Virus record (IMG/VR): IMGVR_UViG_3300020445_000013
Span: 1 to 40,699 of that record
Strand: one strand, 5' to 3'
DNA: 40,699 nt
DNA from: a virus
Shown: positions 32,418 to 38,353 of the stretch, piece by piece
Numbering within the stretch: the first letter of the stretch is position 1
How the letters are laid out: each line of letters begins with the position of its first letter
Notes under the pieces: model-generated
What the model was told of the DNA's origin: nothing
The model's database searches: none
What the model saw: the letters and a program-made list of their open reading frames with translations, nothing else
Translations under genes and position numbers: made by a program

Positions 32418-32465
32418 AATGTCTAGCGTATAACGATATACCCCCTCAGATTTTTTTATTAAATG

Positions 32466-32891
32466 TTACGTAAGGGTTCTCATTTTAAGAGAAAGGGCTT
32501 CTGCCCTATTAGGCGTTTGTTGAGCCCACTTACTATCCATCATCTCCCAACCTGCATCCATGTAATCATTCTTCTTTAAAGCTGCGAGCATATTCTTAAA
32601 TTTAGAGACTCCAAATTCACCTAATTGGAACACCATCTCAACTACAATACCAAATGCTGTCGGGTGAGTCTTTTCTTCTTCTATGAGTCTCTTTGCTCCA
32701 TTAAGAGCCTTTTCAAAATCATTATCAAATAACTTTAACCAACCTTCTTCAGTTGTAGGTATCTCTTCTCCCTCTAGTATCTTATGTCCTATTCCACCTG
32801 TTAAGTGTCCCTCCGTGCATTTGTAGGGTTCCAAGCGATAGCCTTCGTGTTTTTTAATTGAATTTTTTATTTCGGAATATTTCATATCCAT
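32466..32891 (-). CDS. T4-type lysozyme (GH24 endolysin) with Cys at the catalytic Asp position
   Basis: A 141-residue endolysin that would cut the glycan backbone of peptidoglycan at lysis. The T4 lysozyme catalytic block aligns without gaps: E16 (T4 E11), C25 (T4 D20) and T31 (T4 T26) within HEGYRLEPYKCTEGHLTGGI. The Asp-to-Cys change is striking; engineered T4 D20C is known to keep activity, so the enzyme may well work. There is no signal peptide, so export needs a holin. It overlaps the terminase stop by ten bases, with AAAGGAG four bases before the first ATG; a second ATG at 32885 forms an ATGA overlap. Confidence 0.9.
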   Translation of the reverse strand: MDMKYSEIKNSIKKHEGYRLEPYKCTEGHLTGGIGHKILEGEEIPTTEEGWLKLFDNDFEKALNGAKRLIEEEKTHPTAFGIVVEMVFQLGEFGVSKFKNMLAALKKNDYMDAGWEMMDSKWAQQTPNRAEALSLKMRTLT

Positions 32892-34519
32892 TTATCTCCT
32901 TTAGGTTTTCTTCCTATTGTTGTTTCCATAAATTTTTCTAAATCTCTGTCCAATAATTCTGCTTTGTGTTCGTCAAATGCGAGTATCTGGTCTCTGTCCA
33001 TTCTCTCCACCCAATAGTTAGCTGCTATTGCTAATGCGTCTATCTGGTCATCATGCCTTAAGGCTCCCTTATCTCTTGTAATCCTAGTCATCTGTCTAAA
33101 CAGTTGATGGTCTGGAGCTAGCTGGAAGTCATCTTTAACAATCTCTTCATCCACTACAAGCCTGTGCGTGTTCATAATAGGCTCTAAGGTATCAATGATA
33201 CGCTTCTCCTTTTGGATTGAGTGTCTTACTTCTTCAATCTCGCAAGGATGTATCTTTGACATAACAGGTTTAAGCAACTGAGTTGCCATTCCATCACCAA
33301 AGTTAGACTCAATAACCACGTAATTAACGCTTTGAGCTTTGGCAATATTTGCTAATTGCTCCAAAGTCTCTCCTGAATATCCTCCATCAAGAGCACCTAT
33401 GGCTGTTAAGTACAAAATGCCATGCAACATTTTCAGTACGCAATAAGCTGTTTTATCTTCTCCACGCCCTGAGGGGTCAATTGACATAACTGAACCCTCA
33501 AAAGGCGCAAATTCATCACTCATATATAAATATGAGGTGAAGTAATCAGCTTTAAGACCTACGTTTGGTATATCTGGGCTAACCGCCTGAAGTTGGTCTC
33601 GTCCTGATGCCCATTGTATTTTTGCAGGTGCTTCCTTCCATGAGGTGCAACCTGAAACAAGAATGAGGTCGTTTAGTTTGAGTGGATATTTGTTTGCATC
33701 ACTTAATGTTGTATCCAACATGAATTGCAAATTGAACCCACTTCGCCCATACGAACCAAGACGTTCCATTAAATCGATTTCATTAAACCTATCAGGGTCT
33801 GTTGGTTTACCTTCAAGGTCTTTTTCTTTAGCTATAACTGCAGCTAATTTCTCTCCATAACCTATCTTCTGTAAGTTACTTGGATATAGCGCAGGCCATA
33901 CTCTAGTTTTAAAACCTCTCTCTTCTAAAGAGTTATAAAGAGACATTTCTGTTTGTGGTGTGCCTAAAAAGACAATCCTACCTACCTCTGGTTTAATAAT
34001 CGCATCAAATTCTTTTACAGTTTCACCTAATCGGTCTCTCATTAGCTGTGTCTGAGAGTTATTTGCACTCTCAACGTCATCTGCAATAATTAAATCCGCC
34101 CTTGAGCCTGTTAGCTGGCCTGTTATTCCCATAGACTTAACTGAAGGTGCGTGTGAAGCTCTCGCAGGAGCAACATCAAAGCTAACCTTACTGTGTCTTT
34201 GATTATCTCTAGGTTGTAGGTGAGTTAGTATTGGCATCTCACTAATCAACCTTTGTGTGAATGTTGAGAAGTCATCAGCTCTAGTTTTACTAGCTGAGAC
34301 CACTAAAATATTCCTATTAGGATTTAATAGTAATTGATGACAGACGAAAGCTGAAGTAATCCAACTTTTACCGACACCTCTGAAGGCTTGAATGACTAAT
34401 CGTTTGTCTTCCGCCTGCAGGTAATCAGCAATATCGTATTGTATTGGTGTTGGTTCAGGTAAGTTTAAATGTTTCCAACATAAATACAGAAAATTTTTAA
34501 AGTTATTTATCTTACTCAT
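32882..34519 (-). CDS. terL: Terminase large subunit (T7 gp19-like)
   Basis: A 545-residue packaging motor. Walker A is QAFRGVGKSW at residues 44-53, Walker B ADLIIADDVE at 141-150, followed by a coupling region with VFLGTPQTE. The C-terminal RNase H-like nuclease shows MSIDPSGRGEDKTAY near 350, VIESNFGDG near 400 and RHDDQIDALA near 510, supplying the acidic triad. It works with the small subunit to cut concatemers and fill heads. It overlaps the small subunit gene by eight bases. Confidence 0.96.
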   Translation of the reverse strand: MSKINNFKNFLYLCWKHLNLPEPTPIQYDIADYLQAEDKRLVIQAFRGVGKSWITSAFVCHQLLLNPNRNILVVSASKTRADDFSTFTQRLISEMPILTHLQPRDNQRHSKVSFDVAPARASHAPSVKSMGITGQLTGSRADLIIADDVESANNSQTQLMRDRLGETVKEFDAIIKPEVGRIVFLGTPQTEMSLYNSLEERGFKTRVWPALYPSNLQKIGYGEKLAAVIAKEKDLEGKPTDPDRFNEIDLMERLGSYGRSGFNLQFMLDTTLSDANKYPLKLNDLILVSGCTSWKEAPAKIQWASGRDQLQAVSPDIPNVGLKADYFTSYLYMSDEFAPFEGSVMSIDPSGRGEDKTAYCVLKMLHGILYLTAIGALDGGYSGETLEQLANIAKAQSVNYVVIESNFGDGMATQLLKPVMSKIHPCEIEEVRHSIQKEKRIIDTLEPIMNTHRLVVDEEIVKDDFQLAPDHQLFRQMTRITRDKGALRHDDQIDALAIAANYWVERMDRDQILAFDEHKAELLDRDLEKFMETTIGRKPKGDKWI

Positions 34520-34736
34520 CTACATCAAAGGGAACATCATCAAGAATGTTATTCGCCTTTTTAACAATATCTTCTGAGCTATAAGTCTTGCAGACCTCTA
34601 AACAGACTTTCATTTCTGAAGCTGTCAGGTCTTCACCAGACTTTAATTTTTTATAGGCTTGTTTAACGAGTAATATTGGAAGTTCATCTACAATCTGTTC
34701 AATACTATCTTCTTTTGCCTTGTCCTCTGTAACCAT
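34512..34736 (-). CDS. terS: Probable terminase small subunit
   Basis: A 74-residue acidic helical protein (MVTEDKAKEDSIEQIVDELP at the start, ending DDVPFDVDE) directly before the large subunit gene and overlapping it by eight bases. T7 gp18 is also small and acidic. No DNA-binding motif is obvious, so the call is mainly positional. A GGAG lies upstream. Confidence 0.7.
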   Translation of the reverse strand: MVTEDKAKEDSIEQIVDELPILLVKQAYKKLKSGEDLTASEMKVCLEVCKTYSSEDIVKKANNILDDVPFDVDE

Positions 34737-34851
34737 TCTTCTTTTGGTTTCTCCTTTTGTTTTTATTCATTGAGGAGGTAATCGGTCTTCTTCCAAGAGA
34801 AGTCCCTTTTCTGACAGGTTCGTGAGCTATATAGCTCTTAGTTCGTTTCAT
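34705..34851 (-). CDS. Small strongly basic protein (48 residues)
   Basis: ATG at 34849-34851 overlaps the end of the Cys-rich ORF (34838), and its stop lies inside the terminase small subunit gene. The product starts MKRTKSYIAHEPVRKGTSLG and ends with NKRRNQKKNGYRGQGKRR; about one third of residues are Lys or Arg. The RKGTSLGRRP and NKNKRRN...YRGQG patterns are reminiscent of small conserved marine phage proteins. A nucleic-acid-binding role at packaging is conceivable. Overlaps on both sides imply coupled translation. Confidence 0.6.
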   Translation of the reverse strand: MKRTKSYIAHEPVRKGTSLGRRPITSSMNKNKRRNQKKNGYRGQGKRR

Positions 34852-34969
34852 TATTTCGTCCTAAATCTTTGTAAAACTCATCAAGTGCATTGTGTTCGCA
34901 CTTCTCACAATCACACCCTGAACACTTCTTGCTACAATGGCATTCGTGTTCGCAATGTTTACACTCCAT
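34838..34969 (-). CDS. Cysteine-rich microprotein (43 residues)
   Basis: ATG at 34967-34969 with GGAG five bases upstream (TTTGGAGTACAGATG). The first half, MECKHCEHECHCSKKCSGCD followed by CEKCEH, has nine Cys and three His in 26 residues, arranged as overlapping CxxC/CxC pairs; the rest is a short acidic helix. This is a metal-binding, zinc- or metallothionein-like composition. It lies just upstream of the packaging genes and overlaps the next ORF. A 21-codon membrane-like ORF (34959-35024, MDKAIVMLVILLLLLWSTDG) overlaps its start and could be its translational leader. Confidence 0.6.
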   Translation of the reverse strand: MECKHCEHECHCSKKCSGCDCEKCEHNALDEFYKDLGRNNETN

Positions 34970-35076
34970 CTGTACTCCAAAGGAGGAGTAACAAGATAAC
35001 AAGCATAACTATTGCTTTATCCATTTTTGGGTCTCTTGGAGGAAACCTAAAACCCTTCCACCGATAAATCATGGGT

Positions 35077-35322
35077 TTAGTCTTCGATTATTCTTTTGAT
35101 TTTTGTGCGACAGGTAGTACCAACGCAATCTTCGTACAGCTCAACACGCAATTCTTCACAGCGGATAACCAACCCATCTTGTTCTTCTGCGTTGGAGCTG
35201 CGTTCAACACTTCTTTTCTGTTCTAAACAACTAGACATTCCTTCAGCTCCTGCACCTGTTGGTACGTACTCAATTACATTGCCATTGCTTATCATTAAGA
35301 CAGCAAAGACTACCTTAATCAT
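35077..35322 (-). CDS. Small exported Cys-containing protein (81 residues)
   Basis: Starts MIKVVFAVLMISNGNVIEYV, a weak signal-peptide-like N-terminus, then four Cys residues (MSSCLEQ, IRCEELR, EDCVGTTCR). The Cys spacing suggests disulfides in the periplasm. It overlaps the preceding membrane-anchored gene by eight bases. In lysis cassettes an outer spanin often overlaps the inner spanin gene like this; a lipobox is not evident, so the spanin role is uncertain. Confidence 0.55.
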   Translation of the reverse strand: MIKVVFAVLMISNGNVIEYVPTGAGAEGMSSCLEQKRSVERSSNAEEQDGLVIRCEELRVELYEDCVGTTCRTKIKRIIED

Positions 35323-35677
35323 GGCCTCCTCCGTTTCTAAGTTTGTCTGTTAGTTGTTCTAAATCTATTATGCGTTCCTCTAAGAACTGGGCGTGCATAT
35401 CAATACTATCAATTTTTGGTAGTTTCTCTTCTACATCTTCCTTAAGTTTTGAATGCTCTTTTGAAATAAATTCCAAAAGCATATATTGCTCTTGGTCTAT
35501 AGGTTTTTGTGTTGATGCTTCAAGTAAGTCTTGGCTCATCAACTGTAATTCTGTTTCTATAATATTAAGTCGTTCAATGACGCCAAACCCGAACCAAGCA
35601 CCCACAATAACAGCACCAATAATGCTGATAAGATTACGAGCTGGCATCGAGATTGAGGTGTTTTCACTTATCTTCAT
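35315..35677 (-). CDS. Membrane-anchored coiled-coil protein, inner-spanin candidate
   Basis: A 120-residue protein with a single N-terminal membrane helix (LISIIGAVIVGAWFGFGVI at residues 17-35) and a long charged coiled coil behind it (NIIETELQLMSQDLLEA, then FLEERIIDLEQLTDKL). This type II topology is that of Rz-like inner spanins. Its start overlaps the previous stop as ATGA. It neighbours a holin-like gene, but is separated from the lysozyme gene by the terminase genes. Confidence 0.55.
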   Translation of the reverse strand: MKISENTSISMPARNLISIIGAVIVGAWFGFGVIERLNIIETELQLMSQDLLEASTQKPIDQEQYMLLEFISKEHSKLKEDVEEKLPKIDSIDMHAQFLEERIIDLEQLTDKLRNGGGHD

Positions 35678-35901
35678 ACTTCCTCTAGTGTCGTACCCTG
35701 ACAGAAGAACTCAAATCCACTTAAGACCTTGCCATCAAAGTTTCTAAAATCAGTCAAGACGCTATCAACGAGCTTTACTTTGTTTTTATAAACGTATTCG
35801 TGGCAATCTTCTTTGTTTGTGAAGTCTTTGTGTTGCCAAAATTGAGTAGTTGGTTCAGCCACTCCTGAGAACACCAGCATTACAGCTATGCTCCAAACCA
35901 T
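35674..35901 (-). CDS. Small exported protein (75 residues)
   Basis: Begins MVWSIAVMLVFSGVAEPTTQ, a clear signal peptide with possible cleavage after GVA. The mature part of about 60 residues has two Cys (DCHEYVY and FFCQG), likely a disulfide. It overlaps the holin-like gene by one base and the next gene by four. Function unknown; a periplasmic lysis or exclusion role would fit. Confidence 0.6.
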   Translation of the reverse strand: MVWSIAVMLVFSGVAEPTTQFWQHKDFTNKEDCHEYVYKNKVKLVDSVLTDFRNFDGKVLSGFEFFCQGTTLEEV

Positions 35902-36284
35902 TATTTCTTCCCAAAGAATTTAGTTGCTCCCTTTATCCCAAATGAAGCACTTACGATTACACCTAGAGTGTATTTATACCAATCAGGAGTCATTGCTAAC
36001 GCAGCAAATCCTCTCTCTACATATTCAACAGTAAACGGAAGGAAGCATAATAATAATGGTATGCTGAACAGGATGGTTAAATATTCATCCTTCCAACTAT
36101 CTTGGCTGCCTTTAATAGCTTCAACATCCCAATCTATTTCACCTGATATTTGTTTCTTTTTGATTTCTGTTTCAGCTTTAATAGCAGTTAGTTTCTGTTC
36201 TGCTTTAGCTTTCTTAGTATCAACGAAACCTTTAATCGCATCTCCTGCTACTCCTAGCAAGGGTTTGATTAACATTTGTAACAT
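35901..36284 (-). CDS. Holin candidate, GTA/3TM-holin-like
   Basis: A 127-residue protein with an N-terminal amphipathic region, a charged Lys/Glu/Ala helix (KKAKAEQKLTAIKAETEIKK), a block ISGEIDWDVEAIKGSQDSWK, and two membrane spans (LTILFSIPLLLCFLPF near 75 and YTLGVIVSASFGIKGA near 105). The W-D..S.DSWKDEYLT...SIPL pattern matches the 'holin of 3TMs' family seen in gene transfer agents and marine phages. It would release the lysozyme to the wall. Confidence 0.75.
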   Translation of the reverse strand: MLQMLIKPLLGVAGDAIKGFVDTKKAKAEQKLTAIKAETEIKKKQISGEIDWDVEAIKGSQDSWKDEYLTILFSIPLLLCFLPFTVEYVERGFAALAMTPDWYKYTLGVIVSASFGIKGATKFFGKK

Positions 36285-36285
36285 T

Positions 36286-36495
36286 TTATGTAATTAGAAA
36301 GTCTCTTAAGATAATTATAAATTGTGTAAATACGCCAAATCCAACAGCCCACATAACCTTATGAATGCGGTCAATGTCTCTTTCGATATGGGCTAAATGA
36401 TTTGTTTTTATGTGGTCTAAAGATTGGTCAATGAGTTTAATATCGGTGTGAATACGTTCTATTTCAAGATTTAACTCTTGAACATCTTTCATCAT
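36286..36495 (-). CDS. Small coiled-coil plus membrane-anchor protein (XhlA-like)
   Basis: A 69-residue protein with an N-terminal coiled coil (LNLEIERIHTDIKLIDQSLD) and one C-terminal membrane helix (VMWAVGFGVFTQFIIILRDF). The layout equals the XhlA haemolysin/holin-partner family. It stands one base upstream of the holin candidate, so the two may act together in the membrane. Confidence 0.6.
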   Translation of the reverse strand: MMKDVQELNLEIERIHTDIKLIDQSLDHIKTNHLAHIERDIDRIHKVMWAVGFGVFTQFIIILRDFLIT

Positions 36496-36497
36496 AC

Positions 36498-36608
36498 TTA
36501 GAATATGATTGCTGTAGCGATTACAAGTATTGCAACTGCAAACAATGGTACTTCATACCAAATAGCATAGCTCCAATTTTCTTTAATCTTTTTTATTATT
36601 TTTTCCAT
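36498..36608 (-). CDS. 36-residue membrane protein
   Basis: ATG at 36606-36608 overlaps the 3' end of the 62-residue gene by 26 bases, and the stop lies two bases before the next gene. The product starts MEKIIKKIKENWSYAIWYEV and ends with a hydrophobic helix (PLFAVAILVIATAIIF). A basic head plus one membrane helix makes it a small holin or pinholin-like candidate. It fills the only gap in an otherwise gap-free run of genes, which supports it. Confidence 0.55.
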   Translation of the reverse strand: MEKIIKKIKENWSYAIWYEVPLFAVAILVIATAIIF

Positions 36609-36771
36609 TAAGTTTTTCCTCCGTTGGTTTTTTCAATGTGTTAATTTCGTTTGTTAGTTTGTTAATAATTAATGTGAGTTCTACGATTTCTTTTTCTTTC
36701 GCATAAACTCTTTGCATAATTGCATTTGTTACTTCTTCACTATTCACTTCGTCTCCTTTGCTTGTAGTCAT
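36583..36771 (-). CDS. Small coiled-coil protein (62 residues)
   Basis: A helical protein (NAIMQRVYAKEKEIVELTLI then INKLTNEINTLKK) with heptad-like hydrophobic spacing and a Lys/Asn-rich end. It follows the 252-residue gene without a gap. Possibly a structural or assembly factor; no family recognised. Confidence 0.6.
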   Translation of the reverse strand: MTTSKGDEVNSEEVTNAIMQRVYAKEKEIVELTLIINKLTNEINTLKKPTEEKLNGKNNKKD

Positions 36772-37530
36772 TTAAAGATAAGTTCCATAAGTTTCAGGCT
36801 TATACCTTCTCCATATTTGGACAATCCTGTTTGGTTTATCAGTTAAGTTTTTAATTGTTGGGGTACTCGATTGTTGTTGGAATGTATCTTTATCGTAAGC
36901 ATCTCCATCTATTTCACATTCACGTTGTATATAGAAGTAACAATCGTCAGGATAATCCGCTTCTTCTTTCTTTTCTAAATTGAATTCACTATTAGCAGCT
37001 ATATCAATTTGTCTGTAATTAAATGAAATGTGGTCTTTTAGTAATAAACAACTTGTATTGTCTTCGTCAGCTACAGTTGTGTGAAGCGGTGTGTTTAGTA
37101 AATAACCTAAAATGTTGCCTTCCCACCACTCAGTTATACCTGAATATTTTGGATATAGACGCAAAATGCCTTCTTCCATATTGTAATCTGAGCTGCCATA
37201 TTGAGGTGTTGTTTTTATATACTCAATGTACTCTTTAACATCATCTTCTGTAATACTATCTACTCCAACTTCCCACTCTTGCGTCATTATATGAGTTCCA
37301 TCTAAAACTACTTGTCCGCAAACATTGTGATTAGAAATAATGTTTTTGTTGCCATTAAGATAATTGACATCAAAACCACCTTGTCCTTTCTCTAAAAGTT
37401 TTTGCATAGATATTCTTGTGGCAGCCATAGTTCCACAAGATGAGCTAAATGCTCCACCTTTTTTGGTAAGTGTAAGTTTATCTAAAAAACAATCCTTTAT
37501 TGAAAATGCTTTTCTTTCATGTTCAATCAT
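36772..37530 (-). CDS. Hypothetical protein, probable tail/fibre-associated
   Basis: A 252-residue protein starting MIEHERKAFSIKDCFLDKLT, without signal peptide or membrane span. It contains many aromatic residues and paired acidic motifs (ITEDDVKEYIEYIK near 95; NTSCLLLKDHISFNYRQIDI near 160). It is placed between the second fibre-like gene and the small membrane genes, with a four-base gap upstream, so a virion or fibre-assembly role is likely. I recognise no domain. Confidence 0.65.
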   Translation of the reverse strand: MIEHERKAFSIKDCFLDKLTLTKKGGAFSSSCGTMAATRISMQKLLEKGQGGFDVNYLNGNKNIISNHNVCGQVVLDGTHIMTQEWEVGVDSITEDDVKEYIEYIKTTPQYGSSDYNMEEGILRLYPKYSGITEWWEGNILGYLLNTPLHTTVADEDNTSCLLLKDHISFNYRQIDIAANSEFNLEKKEEADYPDDCYFYIQRECEIDGDAYDKDTFQQQSSTPTIKNLTDKPNRIVQIWRRYKPETYGTYL

Positions 37531-37534
37531 AATG

Positions 37535-38353
37535 TTATGAAAACTCCACAGTAAAATTGCCTGTAAATTCGTTTAATATATTACTACCAATAGTTGTACT
37601 TCCTGTTGAGCTGTGTGTGTCAGTTATTACCCAAGAACAGCAATGGTAATCGTCCATAGATTCTACATCTATCTGGGATTGAGAGGGGTTTTGTGCACCT
37701 CCACCTCTTAGGTTTATGCCATTACCTGTAAGTGCTGCATTACTGGTGGCATTATAAGCAGGTATAGCAGCATATTGAGTACCATTAACTTTAAATGCCA
37801 AGTTTTGAACTTCGTACCATACCTCTATCACACCCCAAGGATTTGGGTCTCCGTAAATACCAAAACCTGTAACACCTGCAGGTAATGCTGTTGTATTAAA
37901 ACCTGTTCCTGTATATCTCGTAGCAAAGAACAATTCTATCTCGTATGTGTTAGTACCAAATTTTGTATTTACTACATTTGAAGCCATCGCTGCGACAAGA
38001 AACCATTTTGTTGAACCATTTCCTTGAAATATTCGGTCTGATGCAGTACCTCCGCCACTATAATCTTGTTGAAAATATCCCAGTGACCCTCTGCTACCAC
38101 TACCGCAATAACCTTTTGTGGTGTATGTATTCTGGATAAACTGGTGAGTTTTTGTTATTGTACTGCCATTAAAAGAACAGTCATTAACAGCACTAGCACC
38201 ATACCACTCATTGAATGCCATTTGAGCACCAGAGCCTTTACCAATTAAACCTCTAATATCACTATCGTTGACTGTACATTGAGAGCCAGAGCTTCCTCCT
38301 GCTTCAATGTGCATTTCATTAAGAGAGATTGCTCCACTACTTTGCAGAGCCAT
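37535..38353 (-). CDS. Second fibre-like / receptor-binding candidate
   Basis: A 272-residue protein. The N-terminal 55 residues (ISLNEMHIEAGGSSGSQCTV, then IRGLIGKGSGAQMAFNEWYG) are a module common at the start of marine phage fibre-like proteins. The rest is Gly/Ser/Thr/Asn-rich and beta-like, with little charge. The start overlaps the tail fibre stop by one base (TAATG), and the GGAGG ribosome site is inside the fibre's last codons, so both are made together. Probable role: distal tail or host binding. Confidence 0.7.
   Translation of the reverse strand: MALQSSGAISLNEMHIEAGGSSGSQCTVNDSDIRGLIGKGSGAQMAFNEWYGASAVNDCSFNGSTITKTHQFIQNTYTTKGYCGSGSRGSLGYFQQDYSGGGTASDRIFQGNGSTKWFLVAAMASNVVNTKFGTNTYEIELFFATRYTGTGFNTTALPAGVTGFGIYGDPNPWGVIEVWYEVQNLAFKVNGTQYAAIPAYNATSNAALTGNGINLRGGGAQNPSQSQIDVESMDDYHCCSWVITDTHSSTGSTTIGSNILNEFTGNFTVEFS

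Larger units (their letters stand above)
31708..32465. other. Gene-free block, probable genome-end/early-control region
   Basis: No ORF supported over 758 bases. Contents by position: the leader copy 1 at 31715-31740, two CATCCGACT direct repeats near 31888 and 31909, the 12-bp tandem repeats (32161-32208), a TA-rich run (32209-32217), a promoter-like site (32234-32256), a TTGATA-ACA-TATCAA dyad (32322-32336), a possible host -10 (32340-32345) and a C6/G6 hairpin near 32400-32416. It separates the last late gene from the first early gene, so the real termini are likely here. Confidence 0.6.

Noticed and set aside
34777-34806. AAAAGGGACTTCTCTTGGAAGAAG resembling (in part) the promoter family
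   Set aside because: It lies within the basic 48-residue ORF (RKGTSLGRRP), has different spacing and lacks the GTACCC half; codon content explains it.
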